Below are positions 1 to 4,954 of a stretch of DNA of 5,454 nt, piece after piece. The notes below the pieces were generated by a model. The model had not been told where the DNA came from, did no database searches, and saw nothing but the letters and a program-made list of their open reading frames with translations. This stretch comes from Desulfobacteraceae bacterium. Lineage in GTDB: Bacteria > Desulfobacterota > Desulfobacteria > Desulfobacterales > BuS5. The DNA lies in NCBI GenBank assembly GCA_030592105.1, contig JAUVKE010000184.1:1-5454 (forward strand), in the 5' to 3' direction. Made by a program: the position numbers and the translations under genes. Every line of letters begins with the position of its first letter. Position 1 is the stretch's first letter.

Positions 1-23
1 TCATAGGGCCAGATGTTAGAAAT

Positions 24-101
24 GAGCTATGGTGAAATTTAAAAAGCTCTGGCTGTTTGAGCGTAGCGAGTTCCAGAGATTTTTAAATTTTATTATAGCT
101 C
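24..101. repeat. Long imperfect hairpin upstream of the acyl-CoA dehydrogenase gene
   Basis: Two 29-base arms (24-52 and 73-101) are inverted copies with four differences, two of which become G-U pairs in RNA, so almost the whole stem can pair. The 20-base loop contains the small palindromic tip GAGCGTAGCGAG. No T-run follows the right arm, so it does not look like an intrinsic terminator. It is flanked on the right by a repeat arm also present at 1998-2023 and 2099-2124, and on the left by a poor match to the opposite arm. The hairpin may therefore be the core of, or an insertion in, a dispersed palindromic element. No gene is visible in 1-161. Confidence 0.75.
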
Positions 102-111
102 AGTCTATTGC

Positions 112-137
112 TGAAATTATTTATGTGACGGTCTATA
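112..137. repeat. Right arm of dispersed palindromic repeat (third copy)
   Basis: These 26 bases differ by one base from 1998-2023 and by two from 2099-2124, which are the right arms of the two tandem elements before the thiolase gene. The arm ends in GTCTATA, as in copy one. The expected left arm would lie near 2-22, where only a degenerate resemblance (ATAG, CAGAT and TA/AAT blocks) remains. The arm ends 24 bases before the dehydrogenase start codon, so it lies in the presumed promoter/leader region. Confidence 0.7.
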
Positions 138-161
138 AAAACCACTTTAAGGAGTAAATAT

Positions 162-1313
162 ATGGATTTTAAACTGAGTCAAAAAGAAAGAATTTTAAAG
201 GACTCATTAAGAGATTTTCTTAAAAAAGAGATTGTTCCATTGGCAGAGGAATATGAATCTGAAGGAAAATATTTTACAAAAAAGATATTTAAAAAGCTTG
301 ATACTTTTGAATATGCAGCAGCACTGATACCTGAAGATATAGGGGGGCTGGGTGCAAGTTTTGTTGAATATTGCATTATGGTGGAAGAGCTTGCCAGGGC
401 ATGGCCTTCCCTTCGCTCCATGGTAACCTCAAGCGGCCTGGCAACAAAGCTTATAGCAAGAATGGGAACAAAAGAGCAGCAGGAAAAATTTCTCCCCCGG
501 CTCATGAGCATGGATGAAATTGCATGTTTCGGATTGACCGAACCGAACGTCGGTTCTGATGCAAGCGGTGTTGAAACAACAGCTGAAAAAGATGGAGATC
601 ATTACATTCTAAACGGGACTAAAACCCTGATTACAGGTGGAAGCATTGCCGATGTAACCTGTGTGTACGCCACTGTGGATGCCGACAAAAAAGGTAAAGG
701 GGTCACAGCTTTTCTCGTAAAAAAGGGGGAAACAGAATATAAGACCAGTGATTTTAAGAAAATGGGAAATCGTTGCTGTCCCCTTTCTGAAATAGTCTTT
801 ACAGACAGCAGGGTCCCTGCGGCAAATCGTCTTGGCGAAGAAGGAGAAGGGCTTAAAATTGCATTAAGCGGCCTTAATGTGGGGAGAGTTACAGTTACAT
901 TTGGTGTTGTGGGTGTTGCCCAGGCAGCTCTGGAAGCAGCCATAAAATATGCCAAATCCCGTGAACAGTTCGGAAAACCCATAGGGAGTTTTCAGCTGGT
1001 TCAGGAGTTAATCGTGGATATGGCCTTAAAGGTGGATACGGCAAGGCTTTTGGGATATCGTGTTGCAACCATGCTCGACGCTGATGAGCCCTGCAAAAGA
1101 GAAGCTTCCTATTCAAAACTTTTTGCCACAGAGGCCGCCCTGGAAGTAACCTCAAACGCTATTCAGGTTCATGGAGGGTACGGTTATACAGAAGAATATC
1201 CTGTGGAAAGATACTACCGTGATATAAGGCACCTTACAATGGCAGAGGGGACAACACAGGTCCAAAAATTGATATTGGGAAGAGACCTGCTGAAAATTTC
1301 CGCAATAAGATAA
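162..1313 (+). CDS. Acyl-CoA dehydrogenase, BbsG-like
   Basis: FAD-dependent dehydrogenase, 383 aa, the usual length for soluble family members. It introduces the alpha-beta double bond into an acyl-CoA and normally passes electrons to an electron-transferring flavoprotein; no ETF gene is in the window. Visible motifs: the N-terminal helical domain, the flavin/substrate motif FGLTEPNVGSD (residues 123-133), the beta domain with LNGTKTLITGG (150-160), SREQFGKPIGSFQLVQ in the C-terminal helical domain, HGGYGYT (337-343) and AEGTTQVQ with the probable catalytic base Glu362. The ATG is preceded by AAGGAG (149-154) seven bases away, which fixes the start. The FQLVQ segment and the neighbouring BbsA/BbsB-like genes recall benzylsuccinyl-CoA and glutaryl-CoA dehydrogenases. 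Family assignment is firm, but the substrate is inferred only from context. It is separated from the next gene by 170 bases, so it may be transcribed separately. Confidence 0.95.
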   Translation: MDFKLSQKERILKDSLRDFLKKEIVPLAEEYESEGKYFTKKIFKKLDTFEYAAALIPEDIGGLGASFVEYCIMVEELARAWPSLRSMVTSSGLATKLIARMGTKEQQEKFLPRLMSMDEIACFGLTEPNVGSDASGVETTAEKDGDHYILNGTKTLITGGSIADVTCVYATVDADKKGKGVTAFLVKKGETEYKTSDFKKMGNRCCPLSEIVFTDSRVPAANRLGEEGEGLKIALSGLNVGRVTVTFGVVGVAQAALEAAIKYAKSREQFGKPIGSFQLVQELIVDMALKVDTARLLGYRVATMLDADEPCKREASYSKLFATEAALEVTSNAIQVHGGYGYTEEYPVERYYRDIRHLTMAEGTTQVQKLILGRDLLKISAIR

Positions 1314-1369
1314 GACTGTTTTTTTTTGATCTCTATTAAAAAAAATGTAATTATTTAATTAATATATAT

Positions 1370-1412
1370 CGTTTCAGGCATAATTTGATTAAATCAGATT
1401 ATGCTTGAAACG
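1370..1412. promoter_or_regulatory. 43-bp near-perfect palindrome, possible operator or RNA hairpin
   Basis: Arms 1370-1390 and 1392-1412 are 21 bases each and match at 19 positions; both differences would be G-U pairs in RNA. The arms begin CGTTTCA and end TGAAACG, with GCATAAT/ATTATGC inside. The flanks are very AT-rich on the left. No T-run follows on the + strand, so a simple terminator is unlikely. It lies in the gap between the dehydrogenase and the DUF35 gene, where a regulator site would be expected, although it is longer than most operators. It does not match the other palindromes in the window. The rest of 1314-1483 shows a nine-T run (1319-1327) just after the stop codon with no stem before it, and nothing else clear. 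Confidence 0.45.
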
Positions 1413-1483
1413 TGTCTGCAATCAGCACAGCCAAAAATTTGAAAATGATTAAAGTAAAGAAATAATTAACGGAGATTTTTATT

Positions 1484-1912
1484 ATGACAACTGAAAAAAT
1501 GACTCCGGTTGATGAAGGTTTCTGGACAAAACCTGTTAACACAGATGAAGAAATTCAATTAATCGGAAGCAAATGCTCTGCATGTGGAGAACTGTTTTTT
1601 CCTGAAAAAGATAAAAACTGGTGCACCCACTGCTATAAAAATGCCCTTGAAAAGATTATGTTCAGCCGAAAAGGGAAGATTGCAACCTTCAGCGTTGTAA
1701 TGCAAAAACCTGCAGGAGGTTTTTATCACGGAGAGGCTCCATACTGCTACGGCTGCATCGACATAGAAGATGGTATCAGAATCAAGTCCCTTATTTCCAC
1801 GGATGATTATGATTCATTAAAAGTGGGGATGGATGTGGAACTTGTAATAGAAAAATTATGGGACGATAAAGACGGAAATGAAGTATCAACCTTTAAATCC
1901 AAACCTGTATAG
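1484..1912 (+). CDS. Zn-ribbon/OB-fold (DUF35) protein, probable thiolase partner subunit (BbsA-like)
   Basis: A 142-aa protein with the two-part DUF35 layout. An N-terminal rubredoxin-like zinc ribbon has Cys31-X2-Cys34 and Cys47-X2-Cys50, and a beta-rich OB-fold domain spans roughly residues 60-140 (KGKIATFSVV, then GIRIKSLI and MDVELVIEKL). Known relatives are obligate small subunits of SCP2-type thiolases, such as BbsA in benzoylsuccinyl-CoA thiolase BbsAB and the DUF35 scaffold in the archaeal thiolase/HMG-CoA synthase complex. Its length matches BbsA-type proteins, and a thiolase follows directly, so a cytoplasmic heteromeric thiolase is the likely role. The start is supported by ACGGAG (1469-1474), nine bases before ATG. 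Unusually, its partner gene lies 243 bases downstream, separated by two repeat elements. The exact subfamily is inferred. Confidence 0.88.
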   Translation: MTTEKMTPVDEGFWTKPVNTDEEIQLIGSKCSACGELFFPEKDKNWCTHCYKNALEKIMFSRKGKIATFSVVMQKPAGGFYHGEAPYCYGCIDIEDGIRIKSLISTDDYDSLKVGMDVELVIEKLWDDKDGNEVSTFKSKPV

Positions 1913-1917
1913 GCCGG

Positions 1918-2023
1918 TATAGATGTTCAGATAATAAATTTCACTTTGGCCTGCGGGAGGAAGGCGTATTGCAATACGCAGGCGCCCGACAACCCAGTGA
2001 AATTATTTATGTTACGGTCTATA
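1918..2023. repeat. Palindromic intergenic element, copy 1
   Basis: A 106-bp element with inverted 27-base ends (1918-1944 and 1997-2023, 20 of 27 positions matching) beginning TATAGA and ending TCTATA. In the middle is a perfect 16-bp palindrome, GCGTATTGCAATACGC (1964-1979). Hand alignment with copy 2 gives 16 mismatches and one gap, about 84% identity. It starts five bases after the DUF35 stop codon and shares its terminal TATA with copy 2. It has no coding capacity, so it is best described as a REP- or MITE-like element of unknown family. Confidence 0.85.
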
Positions 2024-2124
2024 GATTGTCAGATAATAAATTTCACAAGGCCAGAGGGAGGAAGGCGTATTGTAATACTCCGACGACCGATAACGCAGTG
2101 AAATTATTTATGTGACAATCTATA
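2020..2124. repeat. Palindromic intergenic element, copy 2
   Basis: A second, tandem 105-bp copy in the same orientation. The inverted ends (2020-2046 and 2098-2124) match at 24 of 27 positions, better than in copy 1. The central palindrome (2065-2080, GCGTATTG/TAATACTC) is slightly decayed. The three arm mismatches are at equivalent places in both copies, indicating common descent rather than chance. The right end runs into TATAAT (2125-2130), a perfect -10-like hexamer, but no convincing -35 lies at the right distance. The thiolase gene begins 31 bases after the element. Confidence 0.85.
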
Positions 2125-2155
2125 TATAATGCAGAATTTTTAAGAGGGTTATAAT

Positions 2156-3313
2156 ATGAAAAATCTAAATGAAATGAGAAAAGTTTGTGTGGCCGGCATG
2201 GGGCTTATCCCATGGAAGGTTTATGATAAAGAACACTACGATTTTGGAAGTGAAGCTTTACTAAATGCCCTAAACGATGCTGAAATGGGCTGGGAAGAAA
2301 TACAGGCAGCATTTTGCGGCAGTGTGTACCAGGGCACAGGATCAGGTCATCAATTAATAAAGGAGATAGGCCTTACGGGTCTTCCCATAGTAAATGTGGA
2401 AAATGCCTGCTCCAGCGGAAGTTCGGCATTCAGGCTTGCATATTTAATGGTGGCTGCTGAAATTTGTGATGTTGCCGTTGCCATAGGTATGGAGAAAATG
2501 CCCAAGGGCCCCATCCCCAGCACAGCATTTTTACCATGGGAACTTGCTTCCGGCTTTAATGCACAAATGGCAAATTATGCCAATGAAACAGTCGAGTATA
2601 TGGAAGAGACCGGCACAACACTTGAAGATTTTTCAAGGGTAACTGTTAAAAATCGTAAAAATGGTGCTTTAAATCCAAATGCCCGATTTCAAAAACCTGT
2701 TACCCTTGAAGAGGTTATGGCGTCAAGGGTGGTGGCAACACCCCTAAGACTCTTCCACTGCTGCCCCCTTGCTGACGGTGCTGCTGCTGTAATACTTTGC
2801 AGTGAAGATAAACTTAAATCAAAAAACCGGAGCCTTACTGTGGCCACATCTACTATAACATCCGGAGTATATGGTGAAGGGATGATGATGAGCAGCACCA
2901 TGACAAGTCTCAAGCATCCTCCCAAAGAAGGTCTTGTGGAACTTTCCGCCAGACAGGCCTATGAACTCACAGGGTACGGGCCGGAAGATATGGATGTGGT
3001 TCAGGCCTATGACACCATGGCTTCTGCTGAAATATGGGATATTGAAAAACTTGGTTTTTGCAAAAAAGGTGAAGCCGCAAAACTGTTAAAGGAGGGTGTT
3101 TTTGATATTAATGGAAAAATTCCTCTAAATACTGACGGAGGATTAATGTCAAGGGGGCATCCTTTAGGAGCAACAGGGCTTGGTCAGATTTGTGAAATAA
3201 TCAACCAGCTGCGGGGCGAGGCAGGTAAAAGACAGGTAAAGGGAGCAAAAATCGGTTTGGCACATGCCATGGGAGCCGGGCCCAACAGCTCTGTGACAAT
3301 TTTGAAAAAATAG
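2156..3313 (+). CDS. SCP2-type thiolase, BbsB-like
   Basis: A 385-aa thiolase-fold enzyme expected to cleave a 3-oxoacyl-CoA with CoA, probably together with the upstream DUF35 protein. Visible motifs: nucleophile loop VENACSSGSSAF with Cys85, CPLADGAAAVIL (203-214), SRGHPLGATG with His335, and the C-terminal HAMGAGPNSSVTIL with His370 where classical thiolases have Cys. The His in place of the second Cys marks the SCP2/DUF35-associated subgroup. At the usual HDxF site the protein reads QAYDTM, so Tyr285 replaces the subgroup's His. The AGAGGG site (2143-2148) seven bases before ATG supports this start. A second ATG at 2174 (before RKVCVAG) has no comparable site. The stop is eight bases before the epimerase-like gene, so the two are cotranscribed. 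The fold is certain; the BbsB-like substrate class is inference. Confidence 0.92.
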   Translation: MKNLNEMRKVCVAGMGLIPWKVYDKEHYDFGSEALLNALNDAEMGWEEIQAAFCGSVYQGTGSGHQLIKEIGLTGLPIVNVENACSSGSSAFRLAYLMVAAEICDVAVAIGMEKMPKGPIPSTAFLPWELASGFNAQMANYANETVEYMEETGTTLEDFSRVTVKNRKNGALNPNARFQKPVTLEEVMASRVVATPLRLFHCCPLADGAAAVILCSEDKLKSKNRSLTVATSTITSGVYGEGMMMSSTMTSLKHPPKEGLVELSARQAYELTGYGPEDMDVVQAYDTMASAEIWDIEKLGFCKKGEAAKLLKEGVFDINGKIPLNTDGGLMSRGHPLGATGLGQICEIINQLRGEAGKRQVKGAKIGLAHAMGAGPNSSVTILKK

Positions 3314-3321
3314 AGGTACTT

Positions 3322-3717
3322 ATGATTAAAGGTATAGATCATGTTGGAATTGCTGTAAAAAGCATCGATGAAATGGTCTCTTTTCTTAAAAATATTTTTG
3401 ATGCAAAAGAGGTTTCACGAACAGAGTATCCCGGACTTCAGCAGGTATCTGCCAAAGTCAATTTAAACGGTGATACCGAGTTTGAATTAATGGAAGCCAC
3501 AGGACCCGACGGCGCAATAGGGAAGTTTATGGAAAAATCCGGGGGGGGGCTTCATCATATTTCCATACGATGTGACGATATCAATACTTTTTCAGATGAC
3601 CTTGAGAAAAAAGGTGTCAAGGTTGTGGGCAAAATGTTTGACAGGGAACCGAAAGTTGCATTTATCCATCCCAAAAGTGCTCACGGGCTTTTAATTGAAA
3701 TAAAAGAAGTCCCATAA
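3322..3717 (+). CDS. VOC-family protein, methylmalonyl-CoA epimerase-like
   Basis: A 131-aa protein of the vicinal oxygen chelate fold, about the length of methylmalonyl-CoA epimerases. Two beta-alpha-beta-beta-beta modules are visible. Metal-ligand-like positions are His7 in IDHVGIAV, an acidic residue in FELMEA (Glu55), the His78-His79 pair in GGGLHHISI, and Glu126 in LLIEIK. Family members move a proton at the alpha carbon of a CoA thioester, using a divalent metal. Lactoylglutathione lyase is a weaker alternative. In this cluster it may interconvert diastereomers of a 2-branched acyl-CoA, but that is inference. AGAGG overlapping the thiolase stop serves as ribosome site, and only eight bases separate the genes. 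A run of nine G (3541-3549) encodes Gly74-76. Confidence 0.85.
   Translation: MIKGIDHVGIAVKSIDEMVSFLKNIFDAKEVSRTEYPGLQQVSAKVNLNGDTEFELMEATGPDGAIGKFMEKSGGGLHHISIRCDDINTFSDDLEKKGVKVVGKMFDREPKVAFIHPKSAHGLLIEIKEVP
3541..3549 (+). repeat. G9 homopolymer inside the epimerase-like gene
   Basis: Nine consecutive G encode Gly-Gly-Gly just before the His-His metal motif. The frame is intact here. Such a tract in an AT-rich genome is prone to slippage in replication or to miscounting in sequencing. Confidence 0.6.
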
Positions 3718-3755
3718 TCGATCAGAAATATTTTTTTAAAGATTAAGGAGCTGAC

Positions 3756-4370
3756 ATGAAGGTTTTGGCAATAAACGGGAGCCACAGGCCCGGCAAAAAT
3801 ACAGCCGCCATGCTGAATATGGTATTAGAAGAGATCGCGGCAAAAGATGTTTTAACCGAACTTGTTGAACTCTCGGAGCTCGATATTAAACTATGTCTTT
3901 CATGCAACAAGTGCCTGATTAAGCCTGAATGTGCAATTAAGGATGATGCCATGCCGGGTCTTGCTGAAAAAATGATTGAAGCTGATGCTGTTATTTTTGG
4001 CTCCCCTGTCTATTTTGGCAATGTTTCGAGCCTCTTTAAAATATTTATGGATCGTACGCGCTGGATGCACATGTGCTGTAATCTCCTTGATGGAAAAATC
4101 GGAGCAGCCTTAACCCACGCCGGTTTAAGAAACGGTGGCCAGGAACTTACCCAGATGCTCCTTGAAAGATTTATTCAGGGACATGGAATGCATGTGGTTG
4201 AGGCCAGAGATCCTGATAAAGGTGTTTTTAACCTTGGGCCCATGGGAACGATGTTTGACTCTTTAAAAGGAGAAAATATTAAATGGAAAAGGGATGTTTC
4301 CGAAGACCCCCTTTCCGGTATGATGTGCCGTTCCCTTGGCCGTAATGTTTTAAGATGGATAAAAAAATAA
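3756..4370 (+). CDS. Iron-sulfur flavoprotein (Isf-like, flavodoxin-fold NAD(P)H-dependent FMN reductase family)
   Basis: A 204-aa cytoplasmic flavodoxin-like protein. The N-terminal INGSHRPGKNTA (6-17) is the FMN phosphate loop, and GSPVYFGNVSSLFK (82-95) is the second flavin-contact loop. Between them, Cys47-X2-Cys50-X2-Cys53-X5-Cys59 forms the compact 4Fe-4S motif typical of iron-sulfur flavoproteins such as Isf of Methanosarcina, where the spacing is the same. Such proteins carry electrons between ferredoxin-type donors and acceptors, or reduce oxygen species. The role here is not known; it may serve the redox steps of the pathway or protect it. AAGGAG (3745-3750) five bases before ATG fixes the start. 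It follows the epimerase-like gene by 38 bases, consistent with one operon. An MITE-like element follows 24 bases after its stop. Confidence 0.88.
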   Translation: MKVLAINGSHRPGKNTAAMLNMVLEEIAAKDVLTELVELSELDIKLCLSCNKCLIKPECAIKDDAMPGLAEKMIEADAVIFGSPVYFGNVSSLFKIFMDRTRWMHMCCNLLDGKIGAALTHAGLRNGGQELTQMLLERFIQGHGMHVVEARDPDKGVFNLGPMGTMFDSLKGENIKWKRDVSEDPLSGMMCRSLGRNVLRWIKK

Positions 4371-4385
4371 TAAATTTGTAAAACT

Positions 4386-4473
4386 ATTTTTAAACAGTAG
4401 TGCCCGGTTAGAATCTTCCCGTGTTTTTGCAATATTTTTGCAATTTTCTAACCGGACACTACTGATTTTTAAA
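4386..4473. repeat. 9-bp target-site duplication flanking the MITE-like element
   Basis: ATTTTTAAA occurs at 4386-4394, directly abutting the left inverted repeat, and again at 4465-4473, directly abutting the right one. The two copies are identical, as expected of a transposase-generated duplication. Nine bases is a length common in several insertion-sequence families. Confidence 0.8.
4395..4464. mobile_element. 70-bp MITE-like element with 19-bp terminal inverted repeats
   Basis: The left end CAGTAGTGCCCGGTTAGAA (4395-4413) and right end (4446-4464) are inverted copies with one difference in 19. The interior is 32 bases and contains TTTTTGCAAT twice (4424-4433 and 4435-4444), eleven bases apart. 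A perfect 9-bp duplication flanks the element. It cannot encode a transposase, so it must have been moved by an enzyme acting in trans, probably that of a related insertion sequence elsewhere in the genome. As RNA it would form a stem followed by ATTTTT, so it could act as a partial terminator for transcription entering the MaoC gene. The parent family is not identified here. Confidence 0.82.
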
Positions 4474-4477
4474 GGGG
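4471..4477 (+). promoter_or_regulatory. Ribosome binding site AAAGGGG deciding the MaoC start
   Basis: AAAGGGG lies eleven bases before ATG 4489, somewhat far but the only purine-rich site near it. Its A residues belong to the right copy of the target duplication, so the transposon inserted immediately upstream of the translation signal without destroying it. Confidence 0.55.
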
Positions 4478-4488
4478 TTAATAAGAAT

Positions 4489-4941
4489 ATGGAGAAAAAA
4501 TATTTTGATGATCTCCAGATAGGCGACAAGGATAAAACGGTGGGGAGAACAATCACCGAAGCTGATGTAGTAAATTTTGCGGGTCTATCAGGAGATTTTA
4601 ATGCAGTTCACATGGATAAGGAGTTTGCCAAGAATACATTTTTCGGTAAACGTATTGCCCATGGAAACCTTGTTTTTGTTATTGCATCTGGTCTTTTCAC
4701 ACAAAGCAGGATGAATATTTCCATAAAAGAGAATGTTCTGGCTTTAATGGGAATGGACTGGAAATTTTTAAAACCGGTCTTTATTGGAGATACCATCCAC
4801 CTTGAAGTTGAAATTATAAAAACAAAGGAGACAAGCAAGCCGGACAGGGGCGTTGTCACCAAAAGAAGGACCGTGGTTAACCAGAACGGTGAAATAGTTC
4901 AGCAGGGTGATGTGGCATTAATGGTTAAACGTAAGGTTTAA
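4489..4941 (+). CDS. MaoC-family (R)-type enoyl-CoA hydratase
   Basis: A 150-aa single hot-dog-fold protein, the standard length of MaoC/PhaJ-like hydratases, which add water to a trans-2-enoyl-CoA. The hydratase motif is clear: FAGLSGDFNAVHMDKEFA (residues 30-47) with catalytic Asp36 and His41 and substrate-loop Asn38. The Pro usual after Asn is Ala here. RIAHGN (55-60) continues the fold. An in-frame TTG at 4438 would add 17 residues, but that stretch is the end of the MITE-like element; ATG 4489 gives the family's usual beginning (MEKKYFDDLQIGDK). It is probably coupled to the next gene, which begins 13 bases after its stop. It presumably supplies the hydration step of the pathway, with the opposite stereochemistry to crotonase-type hydratases. 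Confidence 0.92.
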   Translation: MEKKYFDDLQIGDKDKTVGRTITEADVVNFAGLSGDFNAVHMDKEFAKNTFFGKRIAHGNLVFVIASGLFTQSRMNISIKENVLALMGMDWKFLKPVFIGDTIHLEVEIIKTKETSKPDRGVVTKRRTVVNQNGEIVQQGDVALMVKRKV

Positions 4942-4954
4942 ATAGAGGTGTGCT

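Noticed and set aside
3..35. Possible tail of an upstream gene ending in TGA at 33-35
   Set aside because: Only about ten codons are visible and they overlap the hairpin arm and repeat-like sequence; there is no way to support coding from this much.
24..101. Hairpin as intrinsic terminator of an upstream gene
   Set aside because: No T-run follows on either strand's outgoing side.
179..1155. Three antisense reading frames of 86-126 codons opposite the acyl-CoA dehydrogenase gene
   Set aside because: They lie wholly opposite a clear family member and show no recognisable motif; the same applies to the antisense frames at 2689-2925, 3743-3952, 4175-4432, 4350-4556, 4608-4862 and 5038-5325.
1439..1466. 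TTGAAA-16-AATAAT promoter-like pair before the DUF35 gene
   Set aside because: Both hexamers match five of six consensus bases, but transcription would start at or within the ribosome site at 1469-1474, leaving almost no leader; such pairs arise easily in AT-rich DNA.
1918..2124. Tandem repeats as a CRISPR array
   Set aside because: There are only two copies, each ~105 bp and palindromic, with no short repeat-spacer pattern and no cas genes.
2112..2130. GTGACA and TATAAT as a promoter before the thiolase
   Set aside because: The -10-like hexamer is perfect, but the -35-like hexamer is only seven bases away; no suitable -35 is at 16-18 bases.
2174..2176. Alternative thiolase start at the second ATG
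   Set aside because: Nothing like a ribosome site precedes it, whereas ATG 2156 has AGAGGG at seven bases.
4438..4488. TTG start giving a 17-residue extension of the MaoC protein
   Set aside because: The extension is encoded by the end of the mobile element and its target duplication, it lacks a ribosome site, and the family begins at the internal ATG.
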